Shown: positions 8,566 to 16,711 of the stretch, piece after piece
Numbering within the stretch: position 1 is the first letter of the stretch
Layout of the letters: each line of letters begins with the position of its first letter
Virus record (IMG/VR): IMGVR_UViG_3300030419_005254
Coordinates: 1-27,671 of that record
Source: a virus
DNA: 27,671 nucleotides
Direction: 5' to 3' (one strand)
Translations under genes and position numbers: made by a program
Notes under the pieces: generated by a model
Databases searched by the model: none
What the model saw: only the letters and a program-made list of their open reading frames with translations
What the model was told of the DNA's origin: nothing

Positions 8566-11271
8566 ATGAGCGACACAGACCGTGATGTAAAACTAAATCC
8601 AGGCACAGGGGGCGCCCAAATTGCAACAGAGTTTACGCAACTTGGAGGCATAACTGCTCACTTTCAGTTAATTAAACCTGTTCATGGAGCAAGCGGAACT
8701 ATTAATTTCGTTGGAGATGATGCCCCTTGGCCATCTATTCTTCGTGGTGGAGCAAGCAATAACAAACTAACAACAACACTTCTAAGTGGTAGCAATGACA
8801 CACTAGATGTCAACCTTAGAGGTAATTCTGGAGCGAACTTCCTCACTGTCGATATTCGAAAGTTTGCAGGAATTTCTTTAGGATTACAACACGGTTTACC
8901 AATCGCAAATGTAGGAAGAACTGGTGGTATATTCCTTGCAGTTGCGGGTGACGAAGCAGGCGCACCAATTACAGTAACAGGTGGTACTGGTGGTTTTTAT
9001 ATTCGAAATCTTGATGGTGGTACAGCAGGTTTTACTTACGACAATACAGCAAACCTTGACTTTGTATTGGTTCAGGGTGTAACTGGAGCATTCCCTGTAG
9101 GTATTACAGCAGGAACTCCTCTTCTAGTAAAATTCCCATCTGGGGAAGGATTATCAGCAGGAGCGCCTGGTGCAGTACAAGGGGCACCGCACTCTGTTGC
9201 AGTTCAGGGTATGTCTGGTGCATTTGCTGTGGGTGTTACCGCAGGTAGCACTGTTACGGGCGGTTTGATGATTCGTGGACTCACAAGTTCATATGACAGC
9301 ATAACTGTGCATGGGTATGATGGTGCAGTTCCTGTTGGAGTAACGGCAGGTGCAGGCGGATTTAATATTCGTGGACTCACAACAGGTGGTGATAACGGAG
9401 TTCTTGGAGACCATGTCATTGTTCATTCGTTGATGGCGGATGGTTCTACAGGAAACACTCTTGACACTCGTAGACTTTTAAGTACAACAGATACTGTGGG
9501 TGTTACGGGAATGGGCAAATATGGTTCAATCAACACACAACTGACCGGCAGTGGTGGTAATATGGTTGGTGTGTCTGGAGATGCACTTAAAGTTTCCGTA
9601 ATAGATGCAACAATTGCCGCTACCGTTAATGTAGGAACTGAAATTGAAGTCAGCAACGATGCTGGAAATGGTTTATATGTTCAAGGAACAACAACAGGAA
9701 ACCCATTAACAATCACAGCGGCGTCTGGTGCAACATTTACTTGTATAGCAACAAATTTTGACATTCGAAATCTTGAACCCGCACTTGATGCTGTGAGAAT
9801 TGTAGGAACGACCGGTTCGTATAATGTTGGTGTTACAGCAGGTGCGCCAGGTCCTTATAATGGATTAAATATTCGAAGGTTAGATGGTGGTACAGCAGGA
9901 TTTACTGGTAGTCTAAATGATGGAAACCCAGACACGGGTTATGTCAACATTGATACTGTTGCCATTCAAGGTATGTGTGGTGGATACCATGTAACCGTTG
10001 GTGCAACTGCCGGTGGATTTGGTATTCGAACAATCACAAGTGCAACAGACTCAATTAGAGTAGTTGGTAACACAGGTTCATATGACATTGGTATTACAGC
10101 AGGTTCACAAATTTCTGGAAATCCTGGTCTTAATGTTCGTAGGTTATACGGTGGTACAGCAGGATTTACTGGCAGTCTAAATGACGGTACACCTGATACT
10201 GGTTATATTAATATTGATACGGTGGCCATTCAAGGAATTTGTGGTGCATATCCGATTGGGGTTACGACAGGTTCGAACCCACTTATGGTTACATCAAGCA
10301 TTACAGACCCAATTGCTGTAACTGGTGCAGGAAATGATGGTAGACTTGGTGTTAATATCTTTGGTTCTACAGGTGGTATAGTTGGTGTATCAGGAGATGC
10401 TCTAAGAGTTTCTGTGAGTGATGCCATCATCAATGCAACCGTCAGCGTAGCAACAGATGTTGAAATCAACAACGATGGTGGAAACCCAATTCCAATTGCA
10501 GGTGGAAATACTGCCGCAGTTAGAATTGAAGGGTCTAGTGCAGACGGCGTATACTCAAATGTATTCCCCGTTATGATTGCGGGTTCAACTGGATATGATT
10601 CGATTCCAGTAAGAGTTGCGGGTGTAACGGGCGGAACTCCACTACGGATTGCAACCGATTCGGAGAATCCAGTTAACATCACAAACATTTCTGGTACAGT
10701 TTCACTTCCAACTGGTGCGGCAACCGATGCTACTCTCAGTGCATACTTTGCAGATTTGGGTAACACTCTCGGATTGCTCGGTGCAACTTTGGACATGTTA
10801 ATTAACAAGTTCCCCGGCGGTGTGGATAATGTTGATAATACCGACTCCAATTACATCGTTCCGAGTTTCTCACAGATGAGTGGTGTTGCAAACGATATAA
10901 ACTCTTCAAAGTCAAACCTAGACTCGATTAAGAACAGTAGCACATCACTTGCATCTGCTGTCTCTGATAATACACTTAAAGTTACAATTGATGCAGGTTC
11001 TGCAAAGAATCCATCATCGTTTACGACTGGACAGGTTTCCGTGGATGCTTCATCAACGGTTATTGCCTCCAGTACTCCACTTCTAAGTGGTGTAAATATT
11101 AAGGGACACCCAAGAAATGAAGACCACATCTTTATTGAAAACAATACCGATGCGGATGGTGGATACCCACTTGGTGCAGGAGAGGAAGTGTTTGTGGATG
11201 TTGACAATCTTAACTTGATTTATGCTTATGCAGACCAATCAGGATTAACACTGTGTTATTTTGCAAGATAA
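8566..11271 (+). CDS. Glycine-rich repeat structural protein, probable tail or virion decoration protein
   Basis: This 901-residue protein is dominated by degenerate repeats rich in Gly, Thr, Val and Ala. The common unit has the form V-x-I/V-x-G-x-x-G-x-(Y/F)-x-(V/I)-G-(V/I)-T-A-G, followed by an I-R-x-L segment. About ten units occur between residues 90 and 640. A larger unit of 88 residues is duplicated (from residue 433 and again from 521), and a VGVSGDAL(K/R)VSV unit occurs near 335 and 608. Such repeats suggest a long beta-solenoid or stacked beta fibre. The final 200 residues are Ser/Asn-rich and end in a separate domain (about 840-901). No enzymatic motif is seen. A weak GGAGA lies about 9 bases before the ATG. 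Its neighbours are structural, so a virion role is inferred. Confidence 0.6.
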   Translation: MSDTDRDVKLNPGTGGAQIATEFTQLGGITAHFQLIKPVHGASGTINFVGDDAPWPSILRGGASNNKLTTTLLSGSNDTLDVNLRGNSGANFLTVDIRKFAGISLGLQHGLPIANVGRTGGIFLAVAGDEAGAPITVTGGTGGFYIRNLDGGTAGFTYDNTANLDFVLVQGVTGAFPVGITAGTPLLVKFPSGEGLSAGAPGAVQGAPHSVAVQGMSGAFAVGVTAGSTVTGGLMIRGLTSSYDSITVHGYDGAVPVGVTAGAGGFNIRGLTTGGDNGVLGDHVIVHSLMADGSTGNTLDTRRLLSTTDTVGVTGMGKYGSINTQLTGSGGNMVGVSGDALKVSVIDATIAATVNVGTEIEVSNDAGNGLYVQGTTTGNPLTITAASGATFTCIATNFDIRNLEPALDAVRIVGTTGSYNVGVTAGAPGPYNGLNIRRLDGGTAGFTGSLNDGNPDTGYVNIDTVAIQGMCGGYHVTVGATAGGFGIRTITSATDSIRVVGNTGSYDIGITAGSQISGNPGLNVRRLYGGTAGFTGSLNDGTPDTGYINIDTVAIQGICGAYPIGVTTGSNPLMVTSSITDPIAVTGAGNDGRLGVNIFGSTGGIVGVSGDALRVSVSDAIINATVSVATDVEINNDGGNPIPIAGGNTAAVRIEGSSADGVYSNVFPVMIAGSTGYDSIPVRVAGVTGGTPLRIATDSENPVNITNISGTVSLPTGAATDATLSAYFADLGNTLGLLGATLDMLINKFPGGVDNVDNTDSNYIVPSFSQMSGVANDINSSKSNLDSIKNSSTSLASAVSDNTLKVTIDAGSAKNPSSFTTGQVSVDASSTVIASSTPLLSGVNIKGHPRNEDHIFIENNTDADGGYPLGAGEEVFVDVDNLNLIYAYADQSGLTLCYFAR
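9862..10251. repeat. 88-codon internal duplication (copies at 9862-9987 and 10126-10251)
   Basis: Two 126-base copies lie exactly 264 bases apart in the repeat protein gene. Both encode GLN-(I/V)-RRL-x-GGTAGFTGSLNDG followed by PDTGY-(V/I)-NIDTVAIQG. They differ mostly at third codon positions, which points to an old in-frame duplication kept by selection on the protein. Confidence 0.85.
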
Positions 11272-11311
11272 GGATAAAAACAAATTCTTTATTGAATTGT
11301 AATACAAGAAT

Positions 11312-14300
11312 ATGGCAGGATTTAGAAAACATCTTACAAAGAATAGAAAACCTAGATTAGATTCAAAAAGAAGAAAATCTAAAACTCTATCCTTTGTCGG
11401 CAACCCTCGAATTATAGACACAACTGCACGAAAGTATACTGACACCGCCGAAGGTGACCAAATCGACACCATGCCCTATCTTGATGTAGGAACTAAATGG
11501 AATCCAGATAGAGATAGAGTAGAATATAGTCGTTGCTTTATACAGGTTAACATGGGCGAAACAGCACCTTATGGTGGGTTGGCGGGGGCGACATTTGATA
11601 ACCTTCCTAAAAATTCCACAATCAATGAAGCATTACTCACACTCCATTGCAGGGAAAAACCCCAAATCGATAGTGTATATGAAATTGGAATGCTCCCACC
11701 AGAAACACTTGTTGACAAAGCAAACTGGAATCATTATCAAGCAGGTTTTACAGCAACTGGTGAACCAAACAAATCATTCAAGTGGGTCGGAGATGATGAT
11801 AGCGACCTTGTTTCTACTGCACTTGACGATGAAGTTTATAAATTAATTCCCTCGATATCTCATCACTCTGGTATTCAATCAGAACCAAGAGTTTTCATCA
11901 ATGGCTCCTACGACTGGAATTGGCCATATGGTTTCAATACCTTCATTGAAAGTACCACAGACGGTGATGTGATTACCCAAGAAAATGAACTTCCACCCCC
12001 CGAACGATACAACTGGCCAAATTATTATACAGAGGAGGGGCGTGCAACCATTGAATATGTTAAAATGACAAAGTGGAACGAGTATGGCGACAACCCAGAA
12101 AACAAAACACACTTTGAAATCAAAATGACCCCAGTTGATGATGATTATAGTTGGCAAGAGGGTGACGGTATCGAACAATCTTTTTATAAGATGATGGGTA
12201 TTGGACCAGAGGATTCTTTAATTTTTGGAGTTTCTCGTGTTCAGGGTGGCAATCCAATTTATTCTTATGAGTATGAAGTTCCTGTATCAGAATTGAGTTA
12301 TCATACACCCCCAGACAATGATACTTGGGTAATTATAAGTTCGGAAAATTCACAACACGCAACACATACTTCACTCAGTGAAATTTTACCGCCTGACCCT
12401 AATGGAGTTCCTGACCTCCCTCAATCAGAACAAGACATAGATGATTTCAGAGAATTAATTAGTCGTGACCCTAACACTGATACCTTAGAACCAGTAACTA
12501 TTCGTGTTTTGGTAAAAAGAAAAGTTGGTGGATTTGTTGGTAGATTTGACGGTTATGGAAGTGACGGATACTGGCCTTTTAGTTCGGGCATTTTATATAA
12601 AGCAAAAGATGAGAGTGAAGTAGGATACAACGCGGGCACCGGCCGTGCAACCTTGCTTCCTTTGATTCCACTTGATGATGACAGTGGAACAGATTTTGAA
12701 TTACACTCAATGGAATTTCAAAGCAGTCAAACAAACCCCAGAGGTTCTCTTCAAATTTTCCACAACAATAGTTACGGTGACAACTTTGTCGCCGCGTGGA
12801 CAGACTTTTTTAAGGTGTTCGGTTTAGATTATGAAACTGTTGAACAAAACCCAGGCAAGTTTAAACTGATTATGACGGTTCAAAACAGTCAAGATGATTC
12901 TGTACACGAATACACATATCCGTTGGGGTATGGCGAATATGGTTCGGACCAATTTAGACCACAGGTTGGTAGTGGACAATATGGAGCGGGCGGTAGATTT
13001 ATTTTTAGAGGTAGTAACTGGACGCCAAACATTCCTCAAGAAGGCGATGGTTCTGAAGTTCTTGCTTTGTGGGGTCCTGACCCTGTAATTGCTTTTACTC
13101 TTAAACAAGTAGAGCCACTGGAAGGTGAACAGGATACTCATCTTGCACTTACTACTCTAGACCATGACACTCTCAATGAAGACGGTAAAGCATATGAAGA
13201 ATTAACTCAGAATGATTTTGTACCGTTTACACTTACAACCGATATGGAAGTTAATGATGAAATTACCATTGATGTTACTCAATTTGCACAAAGGGCACAG
13301 ACCCTATATGGCGGTCACTTAAAACTAATCATAAGAGAAAAATATTGGCCAGGCGAAGTTGAGAATGAAGGTGTTGAAGCAAGAGTCCTCACAGAAGAGC
13401 CAGGGGAGTTTCCTAGATATCTTCACTTCGAAGAAGGAGATTTCGGAAACCACAATGCTTCTTCAGGATATCTAAGAATGTGGAGAGTAAGACAAGGACA
13501 CCCAGAAGATAATAGACTTAGAATAGGAATTCCTAAAAGGGGAGGAAACCCCACCGCAACAACAGATTTCTCTTCTATTATGAATATATCAAACCCAGAC
13601 ACATACTTCTGGGATGTTAATAGTGCAAATCTACCGTTCAATATGGGTCTTGTAAAAACTCAAGTGTCTGATACAGGTGAAGCAGGCCTGCTGGCCAACG
13701 GCAACGCAAACACTAATCCTATGGCCACTTTGAACAGTCTTCTCATGTGGATAGACCCCAACACCGGCGATTTTCAAATTGCCGATTTTGAGTGGATGAG
13801 AACACCGAATCATCCCGAACCATATCCTGAGTCAAGTGAAATGCGTCATACAGTCGTAGAAATTACTCAAGACCAATTCTGGGTTTACTTTACTTTTGAT
13901 GAACCAAATGGATATTTACTCTACCAGACTCTGGAAGTTCCCGTCTACGGTGCAGTGCCTGGAGTGTGGACTCCACCTGAAGGTTGGTTTGATGGTACTA
14001 TTCCAGAGGCAAATGACCCAAATGGTGCTAAAACAATTGATGGAGACATTTTATTTCAAGTAGATAACAGCAGAGGTTATGTTCATCTTGGAGATAGTGT
14101 TAACATAACTGAAACTCCTAGTTTCCACTCTACAGAAAATTCAGGAGAAGACGAAAATTCAGTTGAAGATATGGGGATTAAATTTACAAGTGAAAATGGC
14201 TATTCGCTTTCCGTTGAATCTTCCTCCAATGAATATCTTGCTCTGCACAATTCTGTTGCAATTCCAGGCACATCCATCACTGGTAGTAGAATAGAATTTG

Positions 14301-14992
14301 GTAATGTAAATATTCCAAACTGGTTCTTTAATGAAAGATACGATGAGGTTGGTGGTCGACAGTTTAAACTAGTAAACACAAACTTTATTATTGGAGATGA
14401 TGAATATAACTTTGATGGGACATATACGATTAACACAACGGAAATTATAAACGGTGTATTTAACATATATGTTGACGAAACAGACAGTTGTTTTCTTCTT
14501 AGGGCAGACGGCAATCAAACGGATGTCGTGTATGATTTTGATGCTCTCGGACCTGCTTCTTGTGGAGGTGGAACTGATGGTTGGGAAGCGGTATATCCTG
14601 CTTCACCGACCCATGCTGTTTTAAACGGACAGAGAATAATTGACATTTCGGATGTGTCCCAAGATTATCCAAACCGCTTAAATTTTGGTATAGACATCGC
14701 CGACGGCGTTGGCGCCGGAGATGTTTTTGAGGTTGATGGAACAATCGAACTGGAATATGTGTTCGATGCATTCGGAACTGGAACAAATGCTGGTTTCTAT
14801 AAAATTGAAAAGATAGAAAGAGGCCAGAACAACAACTGGAAATTCTATGTAGAGAAAGATGATGGTAAAAGAATCAATGCTGAGTCTAATTTTGGTGGAG
14901 CAAAGATGCCAAGATTAAAGTCACACATTCTTAGTCCAAAACTTGATGTAACATTTACATACTCCGAAGAGTTTAGAGGAAATAACACTTAA
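11312..14992 (+). CDS. Large probable tail fibre or virion surface protein
   Basis: This 1226-residue protein has a very basic N-terminus (RKHLTKNRKPRLDSKRRKSK, residues 5-24) followed by a long acidic, beta-rich body with many Tyr, Trp, Asn and Asp residues. Residues about 60-190 (SRCFIQVNM, INEALLTLHC, ANWNHYQAG) and about 655-690 (ITIDVTQFAQRAQTLYGG, then LKLIIREKYW) resemble the two halves of DNRLRE-type surface modules, which I suggest only tentatively. The C-terminal part (about 920-1226) contains repeated beta segments such as GDILFQVDNSRGYVHLGDSV and FNIYVDETDSCFLLRADG. The length, composition and position between two structural genes suggest a receptor-binding fibre or other exposed tail protein. 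No clear enzymatic site is seen. The start is preceded only by a weak AAG-rich leader. Confidence 0.55.
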   Translation: MAGFRKHLTKNRKPRLDSKRRKSKTLSFVGNPRIIDTTARKYTDTAEGDQIDTMPYLDVGTKWNPDRDRVEYSRCFIQVNMGETAPYGGLAGATFDNLPKNSTINEALLTLHCREKPQIDSVYEIGMLPPETLVDKANWNHYQAGFTATGEPNKSFKWVGDDDSDLVSTALDDEVYKLIPSISHHSGIQSEPRVFINGSYDWNWPYGFNTFIESTTDGDVITQENELPPPERYNWPNYYTEEGRATIEYVKMTKWNEYGDNPENKTHFEIKMTPVDDDYSWQEGDGIEQSFYKMMGIGPEDSLIFGVSRVQGGNPIYSYEYEVPVSELSYHTPPDNDTWVIISSENSQHATHTSLSEILPPDPNGVPDLPQSEQDIDDFRELISRDPNTDTLEPVTIRVLVKRKVGGFVGRFDGYGSDGYWPFSSGILYKAKDESEVGYNAGTGRATLLPLIPLDDDSGTDFELHSMEFQSSQTNPRGSLQIFHNNSYGDNFVAAWTDFFKVFGLDYETVEQNPGKFKLIMTVQNSQDDSVHEYTYPLGYGEYGSDQFRPQVGSGQYGAGGRFIFRGSNWTPNIPQEGDGSEVLALWGPDPVIAFTLKQVEPLEGEQDTHLALTTLDHDTLNEDGKAYEELTQNDFVPFTLTTDMEVNDEITIDVTQFAQRAQTLYGGHLKLIIREKYWPGEVENEGVEARVLTEEPGEFPRYLHFEEGDFGNHNASSGYLRMWRVRQGHPEDNRLRIGIPKRGGNPTATTDFSSIMNISNPDTYFWDVNSANLPFNMGLVKTQVSDTGEAGLLANGNANTNPMATLNSLLMWIDPNTGDFQIADFEWMRTPNHPEPYPESSEMRHTVVEITQDQFWVYFTFDEPNGYLLYQTLEVPVYGAVPGVWTPPEGWFDGTIPEANDPNGAKTIDGDILFQVDNSRGYVHLGDSVNITETPSFHSTENSGEDENSVEDMGIKFTSENGYSLSVESSSNEYLALHNSVAIPGTSITGSRIEFGNVNIPNWFFNERYDEVGGRQFKLVNTNFIIGDDEYNFDGTYTINTTEIINGVFNIYVDETDSCFLLRADGNQTDVVYDFDALGPASCGGGTDGWEAVYPASPTHAVLNGQRIIDISDVSQDYPNRLNFGIDIADGVGAGDVFEVDGTIELEYVFDAFGTGTNAGFYKIEKIERGQNNNWKFYVEKDDGKRINAESNFGGAKMPRLKSHILSPKLDVTFTYSEEFRGNNT

Positions 14993-15003
14993 GGGGAATT
15001 GTA

Positions 15004-16467
15004 ATGGCAGAACTTTCAGAATTCACAACGATGGGTTGTTTACATTTCACTAACACAGAACTTGATAAGTTCACAAAAAGTGAAGAAGGTATGCAAGACC
15101 TTGCCAGTCAAATATGGGAACTGGGAAAGAAAAATGTTATTAACTGGGGTAAAAACACTGAGTCTGCTGAAAAACAGGGAATGTTGAAAAAATTAGGTGG
15201 TTCGAATAAAGGATTCGAGGGTGCAAATCTCGTAGCACAAACAAACCTTGCGATGGGAATCTCTGGCGCAAAAGCAATTCGAAAGTGGTTATCTTCCCAC
15301 CACGGAAAAACCCGTGTTAAACTTACGGGGGAGAATAAGAAGGGATACATGACAGGGGGTTCATGGTCAACAGATATTGAACACTTTAAATTTGACCACC
15401 TTGGAATGAAAGATTATAACTCTTCTGATATTATTTTACAATTAGGTGCAAAAGAATTTTATGGAATATCATTGAAGAAGAAGGGAATGGGTCCGTCTGC
15501 TCAAGACCCTACAATTCTTAATAAAGCATTTGATACAATATTAAATGCTAAACAAACCGCAGACATTAAGAAACTTCAAGCAGACATGGAGTTAATGAGA
15601 ATTAAGTTCTTTGCAGATGTTATGAGAAAGGCACACAAAGAAAAAAGAATTGACCTTGGTCCACTTGAGGGTGCTACTGATTTAGAACTGTTTAAGGCAA
15701 AAGTACCACAGGAACAAATAAAAAAATATGGTGGAGACAAAGGTGGAAAACCAAAAAGGTTTATTAATGTAAAGGGTGCTTTAAAACCATTCAAAGGTAA
15801 GGTATTTGAAAAGGGAGGCGAAGCAGGATATAATGACCCTGGCAAACCAAAAGGTAACAATGACTTCAGAGCGTTTGTCCTTGACCAATTAAATCCCAAA
15901 ACAACAGGAGATAAAAACATTTACAAGTTGTTGTATGATGCTATCTCCGACAAACATGCTAACTTCTTTGGTGAAACATTAGTAAACCTTGTTCTTAAGA
16001 AAGACCTTCTTACCGAGAGGGGAGGACTTGGAACAAAGCAATTTGATGTTCTTAACCACATGGAAGATTATACATTCGGATTTTCTCTTTGTACGATGGC
16101 GGGTGCGGTAACATCTAATAAGTCTGGATATAATGTCAGAGTAGGAAATGGTATATGTTACGAACAAGCATCTGTTATGTGTGCGATTGCACATTTTAAG
16201 GGCGTAAAGAAAACAAACAAATACTCCATCAAAGGACCATTCTTAGTTAGGTCATATAGTAGATTAACCGAAGCAGAGAAAAAGAATCAAGAAGCAAATG
16301 TAGCGGCCGCAAAAATTTGGTTTGAGATTTACTTAGGAAAGAATTATATTTTGGATTTGGAACTTAGGTACAAAGGCGAGTACGGCAGTCAACCACAGTT
16401 CTTCGGATATATTAGCGATGACTTTAAAGAGGTTGTCAATGGTATTTGTGAAAATATAAAAGACTAA
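15004..16467 (+). CDS. Virion-region protein with a PD-(D/E)XK-nuclease-like motif
   Basis: This is a 487-residue, Lys-rich protein. Near residues 141-160 it has SSDIILQLGAKEFYGISLKKK: an Asp in a beta strand (D142), then a second strand ending in S-L-K-K-K (K158). This arrangement resembles the core of restriction-endonuclease-like folds (D, then (D/E/S)-x-K). It is followed by DPTILNKAFDTIL, which I associate with a family common in T4-like marine phages. The remainder is helical and charged, with a C-terminal domain (about 340-487) containing NHMEDYTFGFSLCTMAG and NVRVGNGICYEQASV. AAGGGG precedes the ATG. It is the last gene of the plus-strand block, 11 bases after the fibre gene. A nuclease role is a hypothesis; it could be purely structural. 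Confidence 0.5.
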   Translation: MAELSEFTTMGCLHFTNTELDKFTKSEEGMQDLASQIWELGKKNVINWGKNTESAEKQGMLKKLGGSNKGFEGANLVAQTNLAMGISGAKAIRKWLSSHHGKTRVKLTGENKKGYMTGGSWSTDIEHFKFDHLGMKDYNSSDIILQLGAKEFYGISLKKKGMGPSAQDPTILNKAFDTILNAKQTADIKKLQADMELMRIKFFADVMRKAHKEKRIDLGPLEGATDLELFKAKVPQEQIKKYGGDKGGKPKRFINVKGALKPFKGKVFEKGGEAGYNDPGKPKGNNDFRAFVLDQLNPKTTGDKNIYKLLYDAISDKHANFFGETLVNLVLKKDLLTERGGLGTKQFDVLNHMEDYTFGFSLCTMAGAVTSNKSGYNVRVGNGICYEQASVMCAIAHFKGVKKTNKYSIKGPFLVRSYSRLTEAEKKNQEANVAAAKIWFEIYLGKNYILDLELRYKGEYGSQPQFFGYISDDFKEVVNGICENIKD

Positions 16468-16473
16468 TAAAAT
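16446..16473 (+). promoter_or_regulatory. Possible promoter ahead of the 23S-like element
   Basis: TTGTGA (16446-16451) and TAAAAT (16468-16473) are 16 bases apart on the plus strand, a fair sigma70-type match overlapping the end of the preceding gene. An alternative is the T4-late-like TATAAAAG at 16455-16462. Either would start an RNA just before the hairpin at 16491. In such AT-rich sequence this match could be chance. Confidence 0.3.
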
Positions 16474-16490
16474 TATACATAAAAAAAGAC

Positions 16491-16514
16491 AACTCTCAAG
16501 TTTCCTTGAGAGTT
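16491..16514 (-). terminator. Intrinsic terminator for minus-strand transcripts, or 5' hairpin of the rRNA-like RNA
   Basis: A perfect 10-base stem (AACTCTCAAG with CTTGAGAGTT) closes a 4-base loop. On the minus strand the loop is GAAA and the stem is followed by GTCTTTTTTTAT, a classic U-tract, so it should end leftward transcription coming from the hsp20 side. On the plus strand there is no U-tract after the stem, so rightward transcription would continue into the 23S-like segment with this hairpin near its 5' end. Confidence 0.8.
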
Positions 16515-16628
16515 ATCCACTATGAAGGTCGAAAGGTAGCGAAGTTCCTTAGTTAGAGTTTGATAGACTCTTTCTGCACATGGATGGAGTAACGACTGGC
16601 GCACTGTCCATCTGCTCGACACTTGAAA
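16515..16628 (+). ncRNA. 23S rRNA domain IV-like RNA segment (helix 69 loop to beyond helix 71)
   Basis: This gene-free segment reads like a divergent piece of bacterial 23S rRNA. 16519-16550 aligns without gaps to E. coli 23S 1913-1944 (recalled from memory) with 27 of 32 bases equal, including the helix 69 loop bases ACUAU and the AGGTAGCGAA core with U1939. Helix 71 follows as AGAGT / ACTCT (16555-16559 with 16567-16571) around a 7-base loop: different bases from GUCGG / CCGAC in E. coli but the same stem and loop size. Then come CTGCAC (16574-16579, containing the C1962 equivalent), ATGG-x-GTAACGA (16585-16595) and CACTGTC (16602-16608), in the same order as in 23S. Small insertions of 4, 2 and 2 bases separate the blocks. 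TGGATGGA (16581-16588) can pair with TCCATCTG (16607-16614), giving the piece its own closing stem. No open frame covers it. Its role is unknown. Confidence 0.75.
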
Positions 16629-16630
16629 AT

Positions 16631-16660
16631 AACGGCGATGCCCTGCAAGGCACCGCCGTT
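16631..16660. terminator. GC-rich hairpin, probable terminator in the convergent gap
   Basis: AACGGCGATGCC and GGCACCGCCGTT form a 12-position stem with a 6-base loop; the single mismatch on the plus strand becomes a G-U pair on the minus strand. GTTTGTT follows on the plus strand and ATTTTC on the minus strand, so both U-tracts are moderate. It probably ends the plus-strand transcript that carries the 23S-like segment and may also serve hsp20. Confidence 0.65.
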
Positions 16661-16711
16661 GTTTGTTAGATAGTTTATGTTGTTTAGTGTATTAATCTTC
16701 ACTAATACTAT

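Noticed and set aside
9204-10850. Long open frames on the minus strand inside the repeat protein gene.
   Set aside because: They mirror the repetitive plus-strand codons, have Pro/Ser-rich nonsense-like content and no ribosome sites.
16519-16545. Cut site of the homing nuclease I-CeuI, whose target is this part of 23S rRNA.
   Set aside because: The segment covers the I-CeuI target region but differs at four positions, including bases around the cut, so cleavage is doubtful. No homing nuclease of that type is seen in the window. Kept only as part of the rRNA-like finding.
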